A stretch of 64,000 bases of DNA. It comes from Achromobacter sp. Root83. GTDB taxonomy: Bacteria > Pseudomonadota > Gammaproteobacteria > Burkholderiales > Burkholderiaceae_B. The first letter of the stretch is position 1. Each line of letters begins with the position of its first letter. Of this stretch, positions 8,142 through 16,901 are shown piece after piece. The notes under the pieces are model-generated. The model did no database searches. It was not told where the DNA came from and saw only the letters and a program-made list of their open reading frames with translations. The stretch lies in contig NZ_LMIU01000025.1 in the NCBI RefSeq assembly GCF_001428845.1, positions 187,435 to 251,434 of the forward strand, given 5' to 3'. A program made the translations under genes and the position numbers.

Positions 8142-9533
8142 TCAAGGCGCCGATGGCCTGATGTTCTGGTTGTGCCGGAACAGGTTCTGCGGATCGTACC
8201 GGGTCTTCACCTGGACCAGCCGGTCAAAGTTGGCCCCGTAGGCCGCGCCTACCCGCGCGGTCTCGTCCTGGGTCATGAAGTTCACATACACCCCGCCCTG
8301 GGCGTAGGGTTCCGTGGCCCGGAAGATGTCGCGCGCCCAGGCGATACAGCGGTCGTCGTCCTTGGGATCGTCCCAGCGCCCGTGCACATTCATGGCGAAC
8401 TGGGCCGAGCGATGCGGATAGGCGGTCGTGGGCACCGGAATACGCATCGCGGCTTCGCCGATATGGCCGAAGAAGATTTCGCACTGGGGCGACGGCACGC
8501 TCTCCACCGCCGCGACGACGGCGTCGATCAAGCCGTCCTGCAACGATTCGAGGTTGTGCGACTTCCAGTAGTTGCGCGCACCCGGCGTCAGCAAGGGATC
8601 GAAGGCCTTCTGCCAGGCCGCGTAGGGCATGGGGCCCAGATGTTCGCCGTAGGGCTTGCCCAGCCCGCGCACCACCTCTACGGCTTGCGGCCCCTTGTCC
8701 AGGTCGCCCGTGTAGCAGACGGCGAAGGCCAGGATGGGCTTGCCATGCACGGATTCCGGCAGGAACGGCAGCGGCGGCGCCAGCCTCATCACGGCCCATA
8801 CCGTCATTGCTTCGGGCATGGTCTTCAACGCCTCGCGATACTTCACCAGCGCCTCTCTGCCCTGTTCCAGCGGCAGCACCACCAGTCCCCCGTAGATTTG
8901 CGGCCCGACGGAATGAAGCTGGAATTCGAACATGGTGACCACGCCGAAATTGCCGCCGCCGCCTCGGATTGCCCAGAACAGGTCTTCGTTGTCCTGCGCG
9001 CTGGCGTGCAGCAGTTTTCCATCCGCGGTGACGACATCCGCCGACAGCAGGTTGTCGACGCTCAGGCCGAACCGGCGGCTGAGCCAGCCGAACCCGCCCC
9101 CCAGTGTCAGGCCCGCGACCCCGGTCGTCGAATTGATGCCGAGGGGAACAGCCAGGCCGAAAGCCTGGGCTTCGTGGTCAAAGTCGGCCAGGGTTGCGCC
9201 GGGTTCGACATAGGCTCTGGCGGCCTGGGGATCGATCCGCACCGACTTCATCGGCGAAAGATCGATCATCAGTCCGTCATCGCAGACGGCGGTGCCGGCG
9301 ATGTTGTGGCCTCCGCCGCGGACGGAAATCAGCAGATTGTTCTCACGCCCGAAATCCACGGCCTTGCGCACGTCGGCCGCGCCCGCGCAACGCACGATGA
9401 CGGCGGGACGGCGGTCTACCATGGCGTTCCAGATTTTTCGGGCATCGTCGTAGCCGGCATCTCCGGGCACCAGGACCTGGCCTCTTAGCGAGGCGCTCAA
9501 ATCGTCGAGGGCGCCGCTGGACAGTTGGTTCAT
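8142..9533 (-). CDS. FAD-binding oxidoreductase, berberine-bridge-enzyme type
   Basis: The ATG at 9533 follows AAGGAGG at ideal spacing and is preferred to one 30 bases upstream. The 463-residue protein has a PCMH-type FAD domain (SVRGGGHNIAGTAV around 70-83, then TGVAGLTLGGGFGW near 140) and a C-terminal BBE segment (YGANFDRLVQVKTRYDPQNLF). His76 is the usual site of covalent FAD attachment. The Cys used by bicovalent members is replaced in INSTTGVAG, so flavin is probably linked only through His. Such enzymes oxidise sugars, oligosaccharides or alcohols with oxygen. There is no signal peptide. Confidence 0.88.
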   Translation of the reverse strand: MNQLSSGALDDLSASLRGQVLVPGDAGYDDARKIWNAMVDRRPAVIVRCAGAADVRKAVDFGRENNLLISVRGGGHNIAGTAVCDDGLMIDLSPMKSVRIDPQAARAYVEPGATLADFDHEAQAFGLAVPLGINSTTGVAGLTLGGGFGWLSRRFGLSVDNLLSADVVTADGKLLHASAQDNEDLFWAIRGGGGNFGVVTMFEFQLHSVGPQIYGGLVVLPLEQGREALVKYREALKTMPEAMTVWAVMRLAPPLPFLPESVHGKPILAFAVCYTGDLDKGPQAVEVVRGLGKPYGEHLGPMPYAAWQKAFDPLLTPGARNYWKSHNLESLQDGLIDAVVAAVESVPSPQCEIFFGHIGEAAMRIPVPTTAYPHRSAQFAMNVHGRWDDPKDDDRCIAWARDIFRATEPYAQGGVYVNFMTQDETARVGAAYGANFDRLVQVKTRYDPQNLFRHNQNIRPSAP

Positions 9534-9752
9534 CACACACCTCCTTGAAGGTGATGTTTCCAAACAATGTCTAAAGCAAGCCGTCTATCTTTGCGGGCGC
9601 GGCATGGGACTCGCCTCCGGGAAAGGGGCCATGACCCTGAGCACCATGTGCCCGGCATACGCCGCGCGGGGTCAGGCGGCAGACGCCCATTTCGTGTGCC
9701 GGAGCGTGCATGATCTGAAAGTATAGGTCTTCAGACGGGCACCGACGCAACG

Positions 9753-9986
9753 CTATCCGTCATTTTTCAGGACGCCGCGCACGTTCAACGCCGCCAGCCC
9801 GAGCTGCAGCGCAATAAGCGCGTAGGCGCCATCGTGCCAACCCCATGCCACCCAGAGCACATTGCTCAGCAGGAACACCCAGAATCCCGTGTTGCGCTGG
9901 CCCATCCCCCGGGAAGCCACCAGCCAGGCGGCGACCAGCGACGCCGCCATGGCCGGCCACTGCAGAAAGTCCCAAAACGCATCCAT
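9753..9986 (-). CDS. Hypothetical small membrane protein
   Basis: This 77-residue protein carries three short hydrophobic segments (about 8-25, 32-49 and 54-70) rich in Trp and Ala. The segment GFWVFLLSNVLWVAWGW resembles one half of small PQ-loop or PnuC-like membrane proteins, but the match is not strong enough to name it. It is downstream of the BON gene pair on the same strand. Confidence 0.6.
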   Translation of the reverse strand: MDAFWDFLQWPAMAASLVAAWLVASRGMGQRNTGFWVFLLSNVLWVAWGWHDGAYALIALQLGLAALNVRGVLKNDG

Positions 9987-10027
9987 GTCTTTGTCTTACC
10001 TCTGGCCGATGCGGCCCCCGGACCGGT

Positions 10028-10210
10028 TCATGGTTTGCTCCGCGCGCCCTGGCCGCGGTTGCGCTGGCTTTGCTGATCCTGCCCGGTGCCTATCTGCGAA
10101 ACATGGCCCTCTTTTTTGGTGCGGTTCTGCGTGTCGCCGTGGCTCGCTTGATCCTTGCGGGACGTATCGTCTTCGCTCTTGTTCGGGGTGGTTTGCTGAG
10201 GTTTGGTCAT
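10028..10210 (-). CDS. Small hydrophilic protein coupled to BON gene
   Basis: This is an unrecognised 60-residue protein, extremely polar (Gln, Asn, Lys, Arg, Ser and Thr dominate) and lacking hydrophobic segments, so it is probably disordered. Its ATG overlaps the stop of the BON gene (ATGA) and an AGGAGA lies seven bases upstream, which together strongly support translation. The composition resembles small stress-induced proteins of this bacterial group. Function unknown. Confidence 0.6.
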   Translation of the reverse strand: MTKPQQTTPNKSEDDTSRKDQASHGDTQNRTKKEGHVSQIGTGQDQQSQRNRGQGARSKP

Positions 10211-10869
10211 GATTGTTCTCCTGTCGTAGGGGTATGGGCGCCTGCGACCCGGATCCGGTTTTCGACGTCTTTGACGCCCGTGCAGGCGTCGGCGCAATCC
10301 TCGACGCGGTGCTTGGTGGGGCGGTTGGGGACCGTGCCTTCCAGGATGGCCCTGCCATCGACGACCGTCACGGTGACGTCGCTGACGTCCAGACCGCTGT
10401 GCGCCAGCGACTCACACACGTTTTCGCGCACCCGCTCGTCCGTGCGGACGTAGCCCTTGGGGTCCGTCCGGCTCGATGCGCGGTCGCGCCATGCGGTCAT
10501 GCCGGGTCCATAGCCGCCGCGCTCGGCGGTTTCGAACGACATGGGTTCGTCGCGTCCAGAGGGACGGTCTCCGTAATAGCCCCCTTCGTCGTCGCCGAAC
10601 GAGGTAGGTCCGCCATAGCCCCGGTCGCGCGCGCCGTAGACCTGCTGCCGCTGGAATGACGGATCTTCGCGGGAGAATCCGCCGTAGCTGCTCTGGCCCG
10701 GGTCGGCGCTGCGGCTGCGCACCGGCTCCCGGCTCATGCGCGTGCCGGATTGCGGGCGCGTCCCTTCTCCCTGGTATCCGAACGATGGGGCCGGGTCATG
10801 CCAAGGTTCCTGATCGCCGCTCACGCCATAAGGGCGCGGATCGCGTTTGTTCCTTGGGTCTCTGTTCAT
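10207..10869 (-). CDS. BON-domain protein with low-complexity N-terminus
   Basis: Residues about 145-212 form a BON domain (VRENVCESLAHSGLDVSDV, VVDGRAILEGTV), a fold usually associated with envelope phospholipid binding in OsmY-like proteins. The first 140 residues are a Gly/Tyr/Arg/Ser-rich disordered region with repeated GYGG-like segments. I see no signal peptide, unlike OsmY, so it may be cytoplasmic or exported another way. The start has GGAG eleven bases upstream. It is translationally coupled to the next small gene. Confidence 0.8.
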   Translation of the reverse strand: MNRDPRNKRDPRPYGVSGDQEPWHDPAPSFGYQGEGTRPQSGTRMSREPVRSRSADPGQSSYGGFSREDPSFQRQQVYGARDRGYGGPTSFGDDEGGYYGDRPSGRDEPMSFETAERGGYGPGMTAWRDRASSRTDPKGYVRTDERVRENVCESLAHSGLDVSDVTVTVVDGRAILEGTVPNRPTKHRVEDCADACTGVKDVENRIRVAGAHTPTTGEQS

Positions 10870-11125
10870 CTCGAGTCTCCTGTTGCGAACTGAATGGCTT
10901 CGCGCGGGGCCGACGCTGGGCGTCCCCCCGGCGTATTGCTGGCAGCAAGTGCTGTGCCAGCCCGGCGGTAACGGTGTGGTTCATCTTGACTAGGGTCGAT
11001 TCGCTGAAAGGCGGATAGGCCAAACCGGGTGCGACTGCTCAGAATAGAAGCCATGCGGACACGGCGCGCCGCAAGGCGCCATCGCCGCATCCGGCCACAC
11101 GACAAACGACATTCAGGAGATAAAT

Positions 11126-11356
11126 ATGGCTTCGGGGTCAAGGTTGTCCGACGTAATCGTAAAACTGCCCGATCGGTCGACATGCCGCGTAGAACGGCGG
11201 TTGATCGCAAGACGGAGCGAGGAGGTTGCATCAGTACCGCAGTACGTGTGCACGTTGCCATCCGGGGAACCGGTCACCTGGCTCGGAGGCGGCAAATACC
11301 GCCTTCCCAGCGGCGCGGTGGCGGTCGCCGTCGCGCATAAACCACCCGAGAGATAA
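11126..11356 (+). CDS. Hypothetical small basic protein
   Basis: This 76-residue protein has a clear start (AGGAG seven bases upstream). It looks like a compact beta-rich domain (LPDRSTCRVERRL, YVCTLPSGEPVTWLGGGKYRLPSG) with two cysteines and no signal peptide or membrane helix. I do not recognise the family. It lies alone after a 256-base stretch (10870-11125) that holds only the divergent promoters of this gene and the BON gene. Confidence 0.6.
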   Translation: MASGSRLSDVIVKLPDRSTCRVERRLIARRSEEVASVPQYVCTLPSGEPVTWLGGGKYRLPSGAVAVAVAHKPPER

Positions 11357-11429
11357 GCGCCGCTGGAAAGCGTTCCGCGAATCTCGCCCTGGCCGTCTTG
11401 CGCCAGGCGCGAGACTCGTGGCGGCGAAC

Positions 11430-12098
11430 TCAGCCGCCCGCGTCCCAACTCTGGCGCAACGCGCTGGCGAAACCGCCCTCGACCCGCGAATAAGGCCGCG
11501 CGCTGGTGGTCACCCTGGGCAGGCAAGTCCAGGCAATGCGGGCGCCGCCCTGCTCCAGCTTGTCCACCAAGGCCTGATCCTCGCTGCACGGCAATGGCGC
11601 GAATCCGCCCGTGCGCTCGTAGGCCCGCGCTTCGATGCCCAGGTTCGCGCCGTGCACGTGGCGGTGTCCTTCCCGGTCCTGGTATTGCCGCGCGAACTGG
11701 CGGCTCGCGCGTTGCGCATGGACGCCATGCGAGTCCCAGCCGGCCACGGTCACGGTGCCGCAGACCACCTCGGCATCGAGAGAAAGCTGATCGACCAGCC
11801 AGCCGGGGGACACGCGGGTATCGGCGTCCGTGAATGCAAGCCAGCGCGCTCCGGCGTCCAACAGATGCCGAGCGCCCAGCGCGCGTGCGATGCCGACGTT
11901 GCGGGCCTGGAGGGTCAGGCAATGGACCGGCCATGCGGCCGAGCGTTGGGCGGTGCGGTCGCGGCAATGGTCCAGCACCACCACGATGCGTACCGCTTCG
12001 GCGGCCAGGGCGGGATGGCGGGCGGCGCGCGTCGCGGCCCGCAGGCATGCGGCGATGCAGTGTTCTTCGTTGTGCGCGGGAATGCAGATTCCGATCAT
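11430..12098 (-). CDS. Glycosyltransferase family 2
   Basis: This 222-residue GT-A fold enzyme starts with GICIPAHNEEHCIAACL and carries the donor-site VVVLDHCRDRT and the metal-binding TDADT near residue 94. It should transfer a sugar from a nucleotide-sugar donor to an unknown acceptor. It has no membrane helix. It starts ten bases after the methyltransferase stop and is the last gene of the seven-gene operon that begins with the ligase-associated exonuclease. Confidence 0.88.
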   Translation of the reverse strand: MIGICIPAHNEEHCIAACLRAATRAARHPALAAEAVRIVVVLDHCRDRTAQRSAAWPVHCLTLQARNVGIARALGARHLLDAGARWLAFTDADTRVSPGWLVDQLSLDAEVVCGTVTVAGWDSHGVHAQRASRQFARQYQDREGHRHVHGANLGIEARAYERTGGFAPLPCSEDQALVDKLEQGGARIAWTCLPRVTTSARPYSRVEGGFASALRQSWDAGG

Positions 12099-12108
12099 GG
12101 CTCGCTTC

Positions 12109-12696
12109 CTAGGGGCGCCTGCGCCACAGGTCCAGGCGGAATTGTTCTTCCCGATGCAAGACTGCGGGGCTCAGGCCGGGAAGCGCGGCAAGCGCGTCAT
12201 GTACCGCGTCGGTCGGCTGGACACGGTCATCGAATGGCGCAAGCCAATGGCAGGCAGCAAGCTCACCGCCCGCCGCCAGCGATGCGTCCAGGGCGGCCAG
12301 GAATGCCCCCAGCGACGCGTCGTCAAGGTAGTAGGCAAGCTCGGACACGACAATCAGGTCGAAGCCGCCGGGCGGAATCGCGGGCCATCGTCGTGGCAGG
12401 TCCAAGGTCAGGACGTCCACGTTGGCGATGCCGCCGGCGGCCAGGCGCGCCCGGCAGCGCGCGACGGCCGAGCCCGCGACATCGACGGCACAGACGCGCC
12501 CGCAACGTTGCGCCAGGCGCCGTGTCAGGTCCCCGCCGCCACATCCGGGTTCGAATGCATGCGCATAGTGCTCGCGGCCCAGGCAGGCCAGCAGCAGGCC
12601 GCGCTTGCGCCGTTCGTACCAGGCGCTGCCCACGTGCCAGGGATCGGCATGGACGCGGTACAGCCGTTCGAAATGGTCGGCCGCTACAGAGCCCAT
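12109..12696 (-). CDS. SAM-dependent methyltransferase (NodS-like)
   Basis: This 195-residue class I methyltransferase opens with DHFERLYRVHADPWHVGSAW, the signature of NodS-like proteins, and has the SAM-binding motif I at about 48-55 (FEPGCGGGDL). NodS-type enzymes N-methylate amino-sugar lipids, and that chemistry would fit the neighbouring glycosyltransferase and acyl-CoA dehydrogenase, but this is inference. The ATG at 12696 lies inside the end of the acyl-CoA dehydrogenase gene, showing translational coupling. Confidence 0.87.
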   Translation of the reverse strand: MGSVAADHFERLYRVHADPWHVGSAWYERRKRGLLLACLGREHYAHAFEPGCGGGDLTRRLAQRCGRVCAVDVAGSAVARCRARLAAGGIANVDVLTLDLPRRWPAIPPGGFDLIVVSELAYYLDDASLGAFLAALDASLAAGGELAACHWLAPFDDRVQPTDAVHDALAALPGLSPAVLHREEQFRLDLWRRRP

Positions 12697-13727
12697 GGCG
12701 CCCCCTCGTGCGCAAGAACGGCGGCGCCATGCGCGGCCTGATCGCGTTCCGCATGGCTCTGCCGGACGAAGACGGGCAGATCGGCCATCATCCGCGCGAA
12801 GCCGGCGTCGCGGCACAACGGCCCCGCGCCGAGTGCGCGTCCCGCGCGCTCCAGCACTTGCGAGGCCGCGGCCTCCACCGACAGGCGGGCGCGGGCGCAG
12901 GCCAGCGCGCAGGAATCGCGCGGATGCGCGTCGATCTCCGCGGCGGTCTCGCGCAAGACGGCGCGCGCCTGCGCCAAGGCGACATCGATGGCGCCAAGGT
13001 GCGCCAGCCGGTGCGGGTCCGAGGCGCCGGCCGGCAGGGCCCGGCGCAGGGTCTGCGCGATACGGGTCAAACCGCCATACCAGCACGCCGCCACGCCCGC
13101 GCCGCCCTGTAGAAAGCCGGGGCGGTGCACGTACGAACCCGAGGCCCCTACCAGGACGCCCCGAGCATCCTTGAAAACCACATCCACGCTGGCCGACGCG
13201 CGCATGCCCACGGCGTGCCAGCCCCGGTCCGTGACGTCGACGCCGGGCTGGTCCAGCGCCACGGCGGCCAGACAGGCCTCGCCGGCCGGATTCCAGCCGC
13301 TCACCAGGGCGTGCGTGATCGCCGCGGCCCCTGAACACCAGGCTTTGGTCCCCCGCAGCACCGCCGAGCCGTCGGCCCGCGCCAGCATGGCGACGCGATG
13401 GTCCGGCGGCTCCGCGCACCAGACGCCCCAGCGCCGGCCGTCGCGCAACTCCGCGGACGCATGCAATTCCGTCAGGATCGCCAGCGCATCGGTATGCCCT
13501 TCGAACAGCTTGGCCAGGCTCAGATCCGCCGCGCCCACCTCGGCAAGCGCCCGCCAACGCAGCAGCGTGCCGCCCGACCCCGGCATCGGCAGCCGGTCGC
13601 ATCCCGCGTCCACCAGCATCCGCAGCCACTGCCCGGGATCCAGCGGCGGGCGTGCTTCGGCCAGGATCCGGCCTATCGCCCGCGGGGTCGATGCGGGAGT
13701 GGAGTCAAGTCCTGAAGGGTCGCTCAT
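12684..13727 (-). CDS. Acyl-CoA dehydrogenase family protein
   Basis: This 347-residue protein is a little shorter than standard members (about 380). The middle domain (RGTKAWCSGAAAITHALVSG) and C-terminal helical domain (RRALPAGASDPHRLAHLG, FVRQSHAERD) are recognisable. It should be an FAD enzyme, but its catalytic base is not clear by eye and it may not act on ordinary fatty acyl-CoA. It starts 59 bases after pdeM and overlaps the methyltransferase by 13 bases. Genes of this type occur next to NodS-like methyltransferases and GT2 enzymes in other proteobacteria, as I recall. Confidence 0.83.
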   Translation of the reverse strand: MSDPSGLDSTPASTPRAIGRILAEARPPLDPGQWLRMLVDAGCDRLPMPGSGGTLLRWRALAEVGAADLSLAKLFEGHTDALAILTELHASAELRDGRRWGVWCAEPPDHRVAMLARADGSAVLRGTKAWCSGAAAITHALVSGWNPAGEACLAAVALDQPGVDVTDRGWHAVGMRASASVDVVFKDARGVLVGASGSYVHRPGFLQGGAGVAACWYGGLTRIAQTLRRALPAGASDPHRLAHLGAIDVALAQARAVLRETAAEIDAHPRDSCALACARARLSVEAAASQVLERAGRALGAGPLCRDAGFARMMADLPVFVRQSHAERDQAAHGAAVLAHEGAPWAL

Positions 13728-13786
13728 GGCAAGTCGGTACGGGGCCACAACAAGGGCACCCCATCCAGCAAGCGGCGTGCCCGTCC

Positions 13787-14455
13787 CTACGCTTCTGGCG
13801 GCCGCCCAAGGCGCAACGCGGTCCCTTCCACGCACGCCACCAGGGCATCGCCCTGCCCGGCGGCGACCGCATGCCCGCCCGTGAAATCCGAGAACGCCGG
13901 AAGCACGGTCATGCCGGGCCGCAGCCAGAAGGCCGGCCAACTGCGCGGCACGCCGGGCACCCGGGTCTTGGGATGGATATGGCCCGCGATCACATGCCGG
14001 CCCTGCGGGTCGGCTTGCGGCAGATGGCGGAACAGGAAGGGGCCGTCCTCGTGAACATGCCCGAGCTGGCGTACGCCCAGGGCGGCGCCGTCCAGGGCGC
14101 GGTCGTGGTTGCCGGTCAGCACCGCGACATCCAGTCCGCCGTGTTCCCGCCGCCACTGCACCCAGGCATCGCGCCAGGCGGCCCGCGACGCCGGACCGTG
14201 CAGCACATCGCCCACGATCCATAGTTCGCGCGCGCCGGTCGCCGCCACCAGGGCCGAGAGACGCTGCAGGTCGTCCTGCGTGGCGCCGGCGGGCACGGCA
14301 ATGCCGGCGCGGCGGAACACATGGCTCTTGCCCAGGTGCAGGTCCGCGATGATCAGCCGCGCCCGCGCGGGCCAGTGCATGGCGCGCGCGCCCAGCAGCA
14401 CCATGGGTTCGCCGGCCAGCGCGATGGCCAGCCCGTCATCCGGCGATCCGGGCAT
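13787..14455 (-). CDS. pdeM: Ligase-associated metallophosphoesterase PdeM
   Basis: This 222-residue calcineurin-like phosphoesterase has all the metal motifs: IIADLHLGKSH with Asp38 and His40, GDVLHG with Asp83, GNHD at 115-118, and AGHIHP with His159 and His161. This sequence type is the phosphoesterase member of the ligase-associated DNA repair cassette. It overlaps the helicase gene by 20 bases. The expected role is metal-dependent removal of phosphodiester or end groups during DNA repair in the cytoplasm. Confidence 0.92.
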   Translation of the reverse strand: MPGSPDDGLAIALAGEPMVLLGARAMHWPARARLIIADLHLGKSHVFRRAGIAVPAGATQDDLQRLSALVAATGARELWIVGDVLHGPASRAAWRDAWVQWRREHGGLDVAVLTGNHDRALDGAALGVRQLGHVHEDGPFLFRHLPQADPQGRHVIAGHIHPKTRVPGVPRSWPAFWLRPGMTVLPAFSDFTGGHAVAAGQGDALVACVEGTALRLGRPPEA

Positions 14456-16901
14456 AGCGCTTCTCCAGTTGGGCGGCGGCGCGCTTGACGCGGGCCTGCC
14501 AGGTTTCCGTGCTGAGCTGTCCGCGCAGGCTTTCCGTCCACAGCGGAAACGACAGGGGCGTCAGCGCGCGGGGTTCGCACAGCGCCAGCGTCCGGTCTTG
14601 GCAGTCCCGCAGCGCCGCCATCAGCCGCGGCGCTTCAAGCTGCAATTCGAAGACCTCCCGCTCGGCCTGCGCAAGCAGCAGATGCCCCGGGTCGTAACGG
14701 CGCAGCACGTCGTAGAGCAGGCCGCTGGATGCCTGCACCTGGCGCAGCGAGCGCGCCGCCCTGCCCGGCAGCGACGGCGTCAACAGCCCGGCGACACGCG
14801 CGATTTCACGGAACTGCCGGCGCGCCATCTCGCCCAGGTTGACGCCGTCGCGCAGATCGTCGGCCATGCGCTCGGGGCTCAGCAGTTGCCGCAGCAGGGC
14901 GTCGTCCAATTCGGCGGGCGCCGCCAGTGTCAGCATCAGGCCATAGTCATTGACGGTGTAGGAGAACGTGTTGGCCTGCAGCCTGCCCCAGCGCAGCGCG
15001 ATCATCGCGGCCATGCCTTCGTGGACGGCACGGCCCGCGAAGGGGAACAGGAACAGGTGCAGGCCCCGCCGGGTGCCGATCCGTTCGGCCACCAGCCGTC
15101 CGCGCCCCGGCAGCCTGCTGGCCTGCTCCTGGATGCGCAGCAGCGGTTCCACCGCGCGCATTTCGGGATGCGGACCTGGATGGGCATAGAGGCTTTCCAC
15201 TTCGCTCGCCAATTGCGTGGACAAGGGCATGCGGCCGCCCTGCCAGGTCGCGACCGGCCCGTCGCCGCCCTTGGCCCGCCGCACATAGGCGGTCATGCCT
15301 TCCAGCCGCACGAGTTCCAGCGAGCGGCCCGCGAACAGGAAGCGGTCGCCCGGCCGCAGGCGCGCCAGGAAACCTTCTTCCACCGAGCCCAGGCCGCCGC
15401 CCCGCAAGTACTTCACGGCCACTGCGCCATCGGCGGTGATGGTTCCGATGGACAGGCGGTGGCGCAACGCAATGCGGCGGTCATGCACGCGGTAGCAGCC
15501 GTCCTCATCGCGCACCACGCGGTGAAAGTCGGGGTACTTCGCCAGCGCACGGCCGCCTTGCACGATGAAATCCAGCACGGCCTGCCAGGTGTCCGCGTCG
15601 AGCGCCGCATACGCGTGCGTGCCCTTGACCTCGCGGTAGAGCGCGTCGGCCTGGAATCCGCCGCCCAGCGCCAGCGTCACGGCGTGCTGGGCCAGCACAT
15701 CCAGGCTGCCGCGCGGCGGCGGCCTGGATTCGATGTCTCCGCGCGCGATGGCCTGGCGGGCCGCGGCATATTCGATAAGCTCCAGGGCCTGCGCGGGCAC
15801 GCAGATGACATGGCCGGACTCGCCCGGCCGGTGCTTGGCGCGGCCCGCGCGCTGCAGCAGGCGGGCAACGCCTTTGGGGCTGCCGATCTGAAGCACCTGG
15901 TCCACGGCGGGGAAATCCACGCCCAGATCCAGGCTGGACGTGGCCACCACGCAGCGGATGGCGCCATCGCGCAAGCCCTGCTCCGCCGCCGCCCGCAGCC
16001 GGGGATCGAGCGAACCGTGGTGCAGCGCCAGGGTGGCCGGATCTTCGGGCCAGATCGATTCCAATGCCCGGTGCCACAGTTCGGCCTGCGCCCGCGTATT
16101 CGTGAACAGCAGCGTCGCCCGCACATCGAAGAGGCGCTTGAAGACGCGCGGCAATTGGGACAGGCCCAGATGCCCCGCCCAGGGCAGCGCGGCGTTGCGC
16201 TCGGGCAGCAGGGTCGTGACCGTGACCTTGCGGGGACGCGCGCCCGCGACCAGCGGGCTGTCCGGCGCATGCGGCAGCAACACCGACCGTGCCTCGTCCA
16301 GGTTGCCCAGCGTGGCGGACAAGCCCCAGGTGCGCGCGCTGGGCGACAAGCGTCTCAGCCTCGCCAGGCATAGCTGCAACAGCACGCCGCGCTTATTGCC
16401 CAGCAGTTCGTGCCATTCGTCCACCACGACGCAGCGCAGCGCGCGAAAGCGCGACGACGCGTCCGCATAGGACAGCAGCAGCGCCAGGGATTCGGGCGTG
16501 ATCACCAGCACCTGCGCCTTGCCCTGGCGGGCCAGCCGCTTGTCGCGCGCGCTGGCGTCGCCGGTGCGCAGCGCGACCGTCCAGGCGATGCCCAGTTCGT
16601 CCGCCGTGCGCGTCAGGGACCGCGCGGTATCGGCGGCCAGCGCCCGCAGCGGGGTGACCCACAGCACGCGCGGCCCCTCGCCCGTGGCCGCGCGCGCGGC
16701 ATCGCCATCCGGCAGGGCTTCCAGCAACGGGCCGCCAAACGCGGCCAGTGTCTTGCCGCTGCCGGTGGGCGTATGCAGCAGGCCCGATTCACCGGCCAGA
16801 TACCGGCGCCAGGTCTCGCGCTGGAAGGGCGCGGGCTTCCAGCCGCGCGCGGCAAACCACGCCGTCAGCGGCGCGTCCCAGCCTCGGGGCGCGGACCTCA
16901 T
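14436..16901 (-). CDS. Ligase-associated Lhr-type DEXH helicase
   Basis: This 821-residue superfamily 2 helicase has Walker A GSGKT at 47-51, DEWH at 161-164, and motif VI-like QRAGRAKHR near 356, plus the long Lhr-core C-terminal region (WH and beta-barrel domains). The length fits Lhr-core rather than full Lhr (about 1,500). It should be a 3'-to-5' translocase acting in DNA repair. Its ATG overlaps the ligase stop by four bases. It is the third gene of the exonuclease-ligase-helicase-phosphoesterase set. Confidence 0.93.
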   Translation of the reverse strand: MRSAPRGWDAPLTAWFAARGWKPAPFQRETWRRYLAGESGLLHTPTGSGKTLAAFGGPLLEALPDGDAARAATGEGPRVLWVTPLRALAADTARSLTRTADELGIAWTVALRTGDASARDKRLARQGKAQVLVITPESLALLLSYADASSRFRALRCVVVDEWHELLGNKRGVLLQLCLARLRRLSPSARTWGLSATLGNLDEARSVLLPHAPDSPLVAGARPRKVTVTTLLPERNAALPWAGHLGLSQLPRVFKRLFDVRATLLFTNTRAQAELWHRALESIWPEDPATLALHHGSLDPRLRAAAEQGLRDGAIRCVVATSSLDLGVDFPAVDQVLQIGSPKGVARLLQRAGRAKHRPGESGHVICVPAQALELIEYAAARQAIARGDIESRPPPRGSLDVLAQHAVTLALGGGFQADALYREVKGTHAYAALDADTWQAVLDFIVQGGRALAKYPDFHRVVRDEDGCYRVHDRRIALRHRLSIGTITADGAVAVKYLRGGGLGSVEEGFLARLRPGDRFLFAGRSLELVRLEGMTAYVRRAKGGDGPVATWQGGRMPLSTQLASEVESLYAHPGPHPEMRAVEPLLRIQEQASRLPGRGRLVAERIGTRRGLHLFLFPFAGRAVHEGMAAMIALRWGRLQANTFSYTVNDYGLMLTLAAPAELDDALLRQLLSPERMADDLRDGVNLGEMARRQFREIARVAGLLTPSLPGRAARSLRQVQASSGLLYDVLRRYDPGHLLLAQAEREVFELQLEAPRLMAALRDCQDRTLALCEPRALTPLSFPLWTESLRGQLSTETWQARVKRAAAQLEKRYARIAG

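Noticed and set aside
9631..9726. A 31-codon plus-strand frame with a G-rich upstream sequence.
   Set aside because: The putative ribosome site is too close, the composition is not protein-like and nothing else supports it.
10796..11023. A minus-strand frame upstream of the BON gene.
   Set aside because: It overlaps the start of the BON gene and shows no ribosome site or recognisable fold.
12697..13629. N-terminal extension of the methyltransferase frame.
   Set aside because: It overlaps the acyl-CoA dehydrogenase in another frame and is low-complexity Arg/Gly/Ala; the family start at 12696 is complete.
14109..16373. A 754-codon open frame opposite the Lhr helicase.
   Set aside because: Antisense shadow: the helicase has complete motifs, and this frame has none and is rich in His/Arg/Gln as expected from complement reading.
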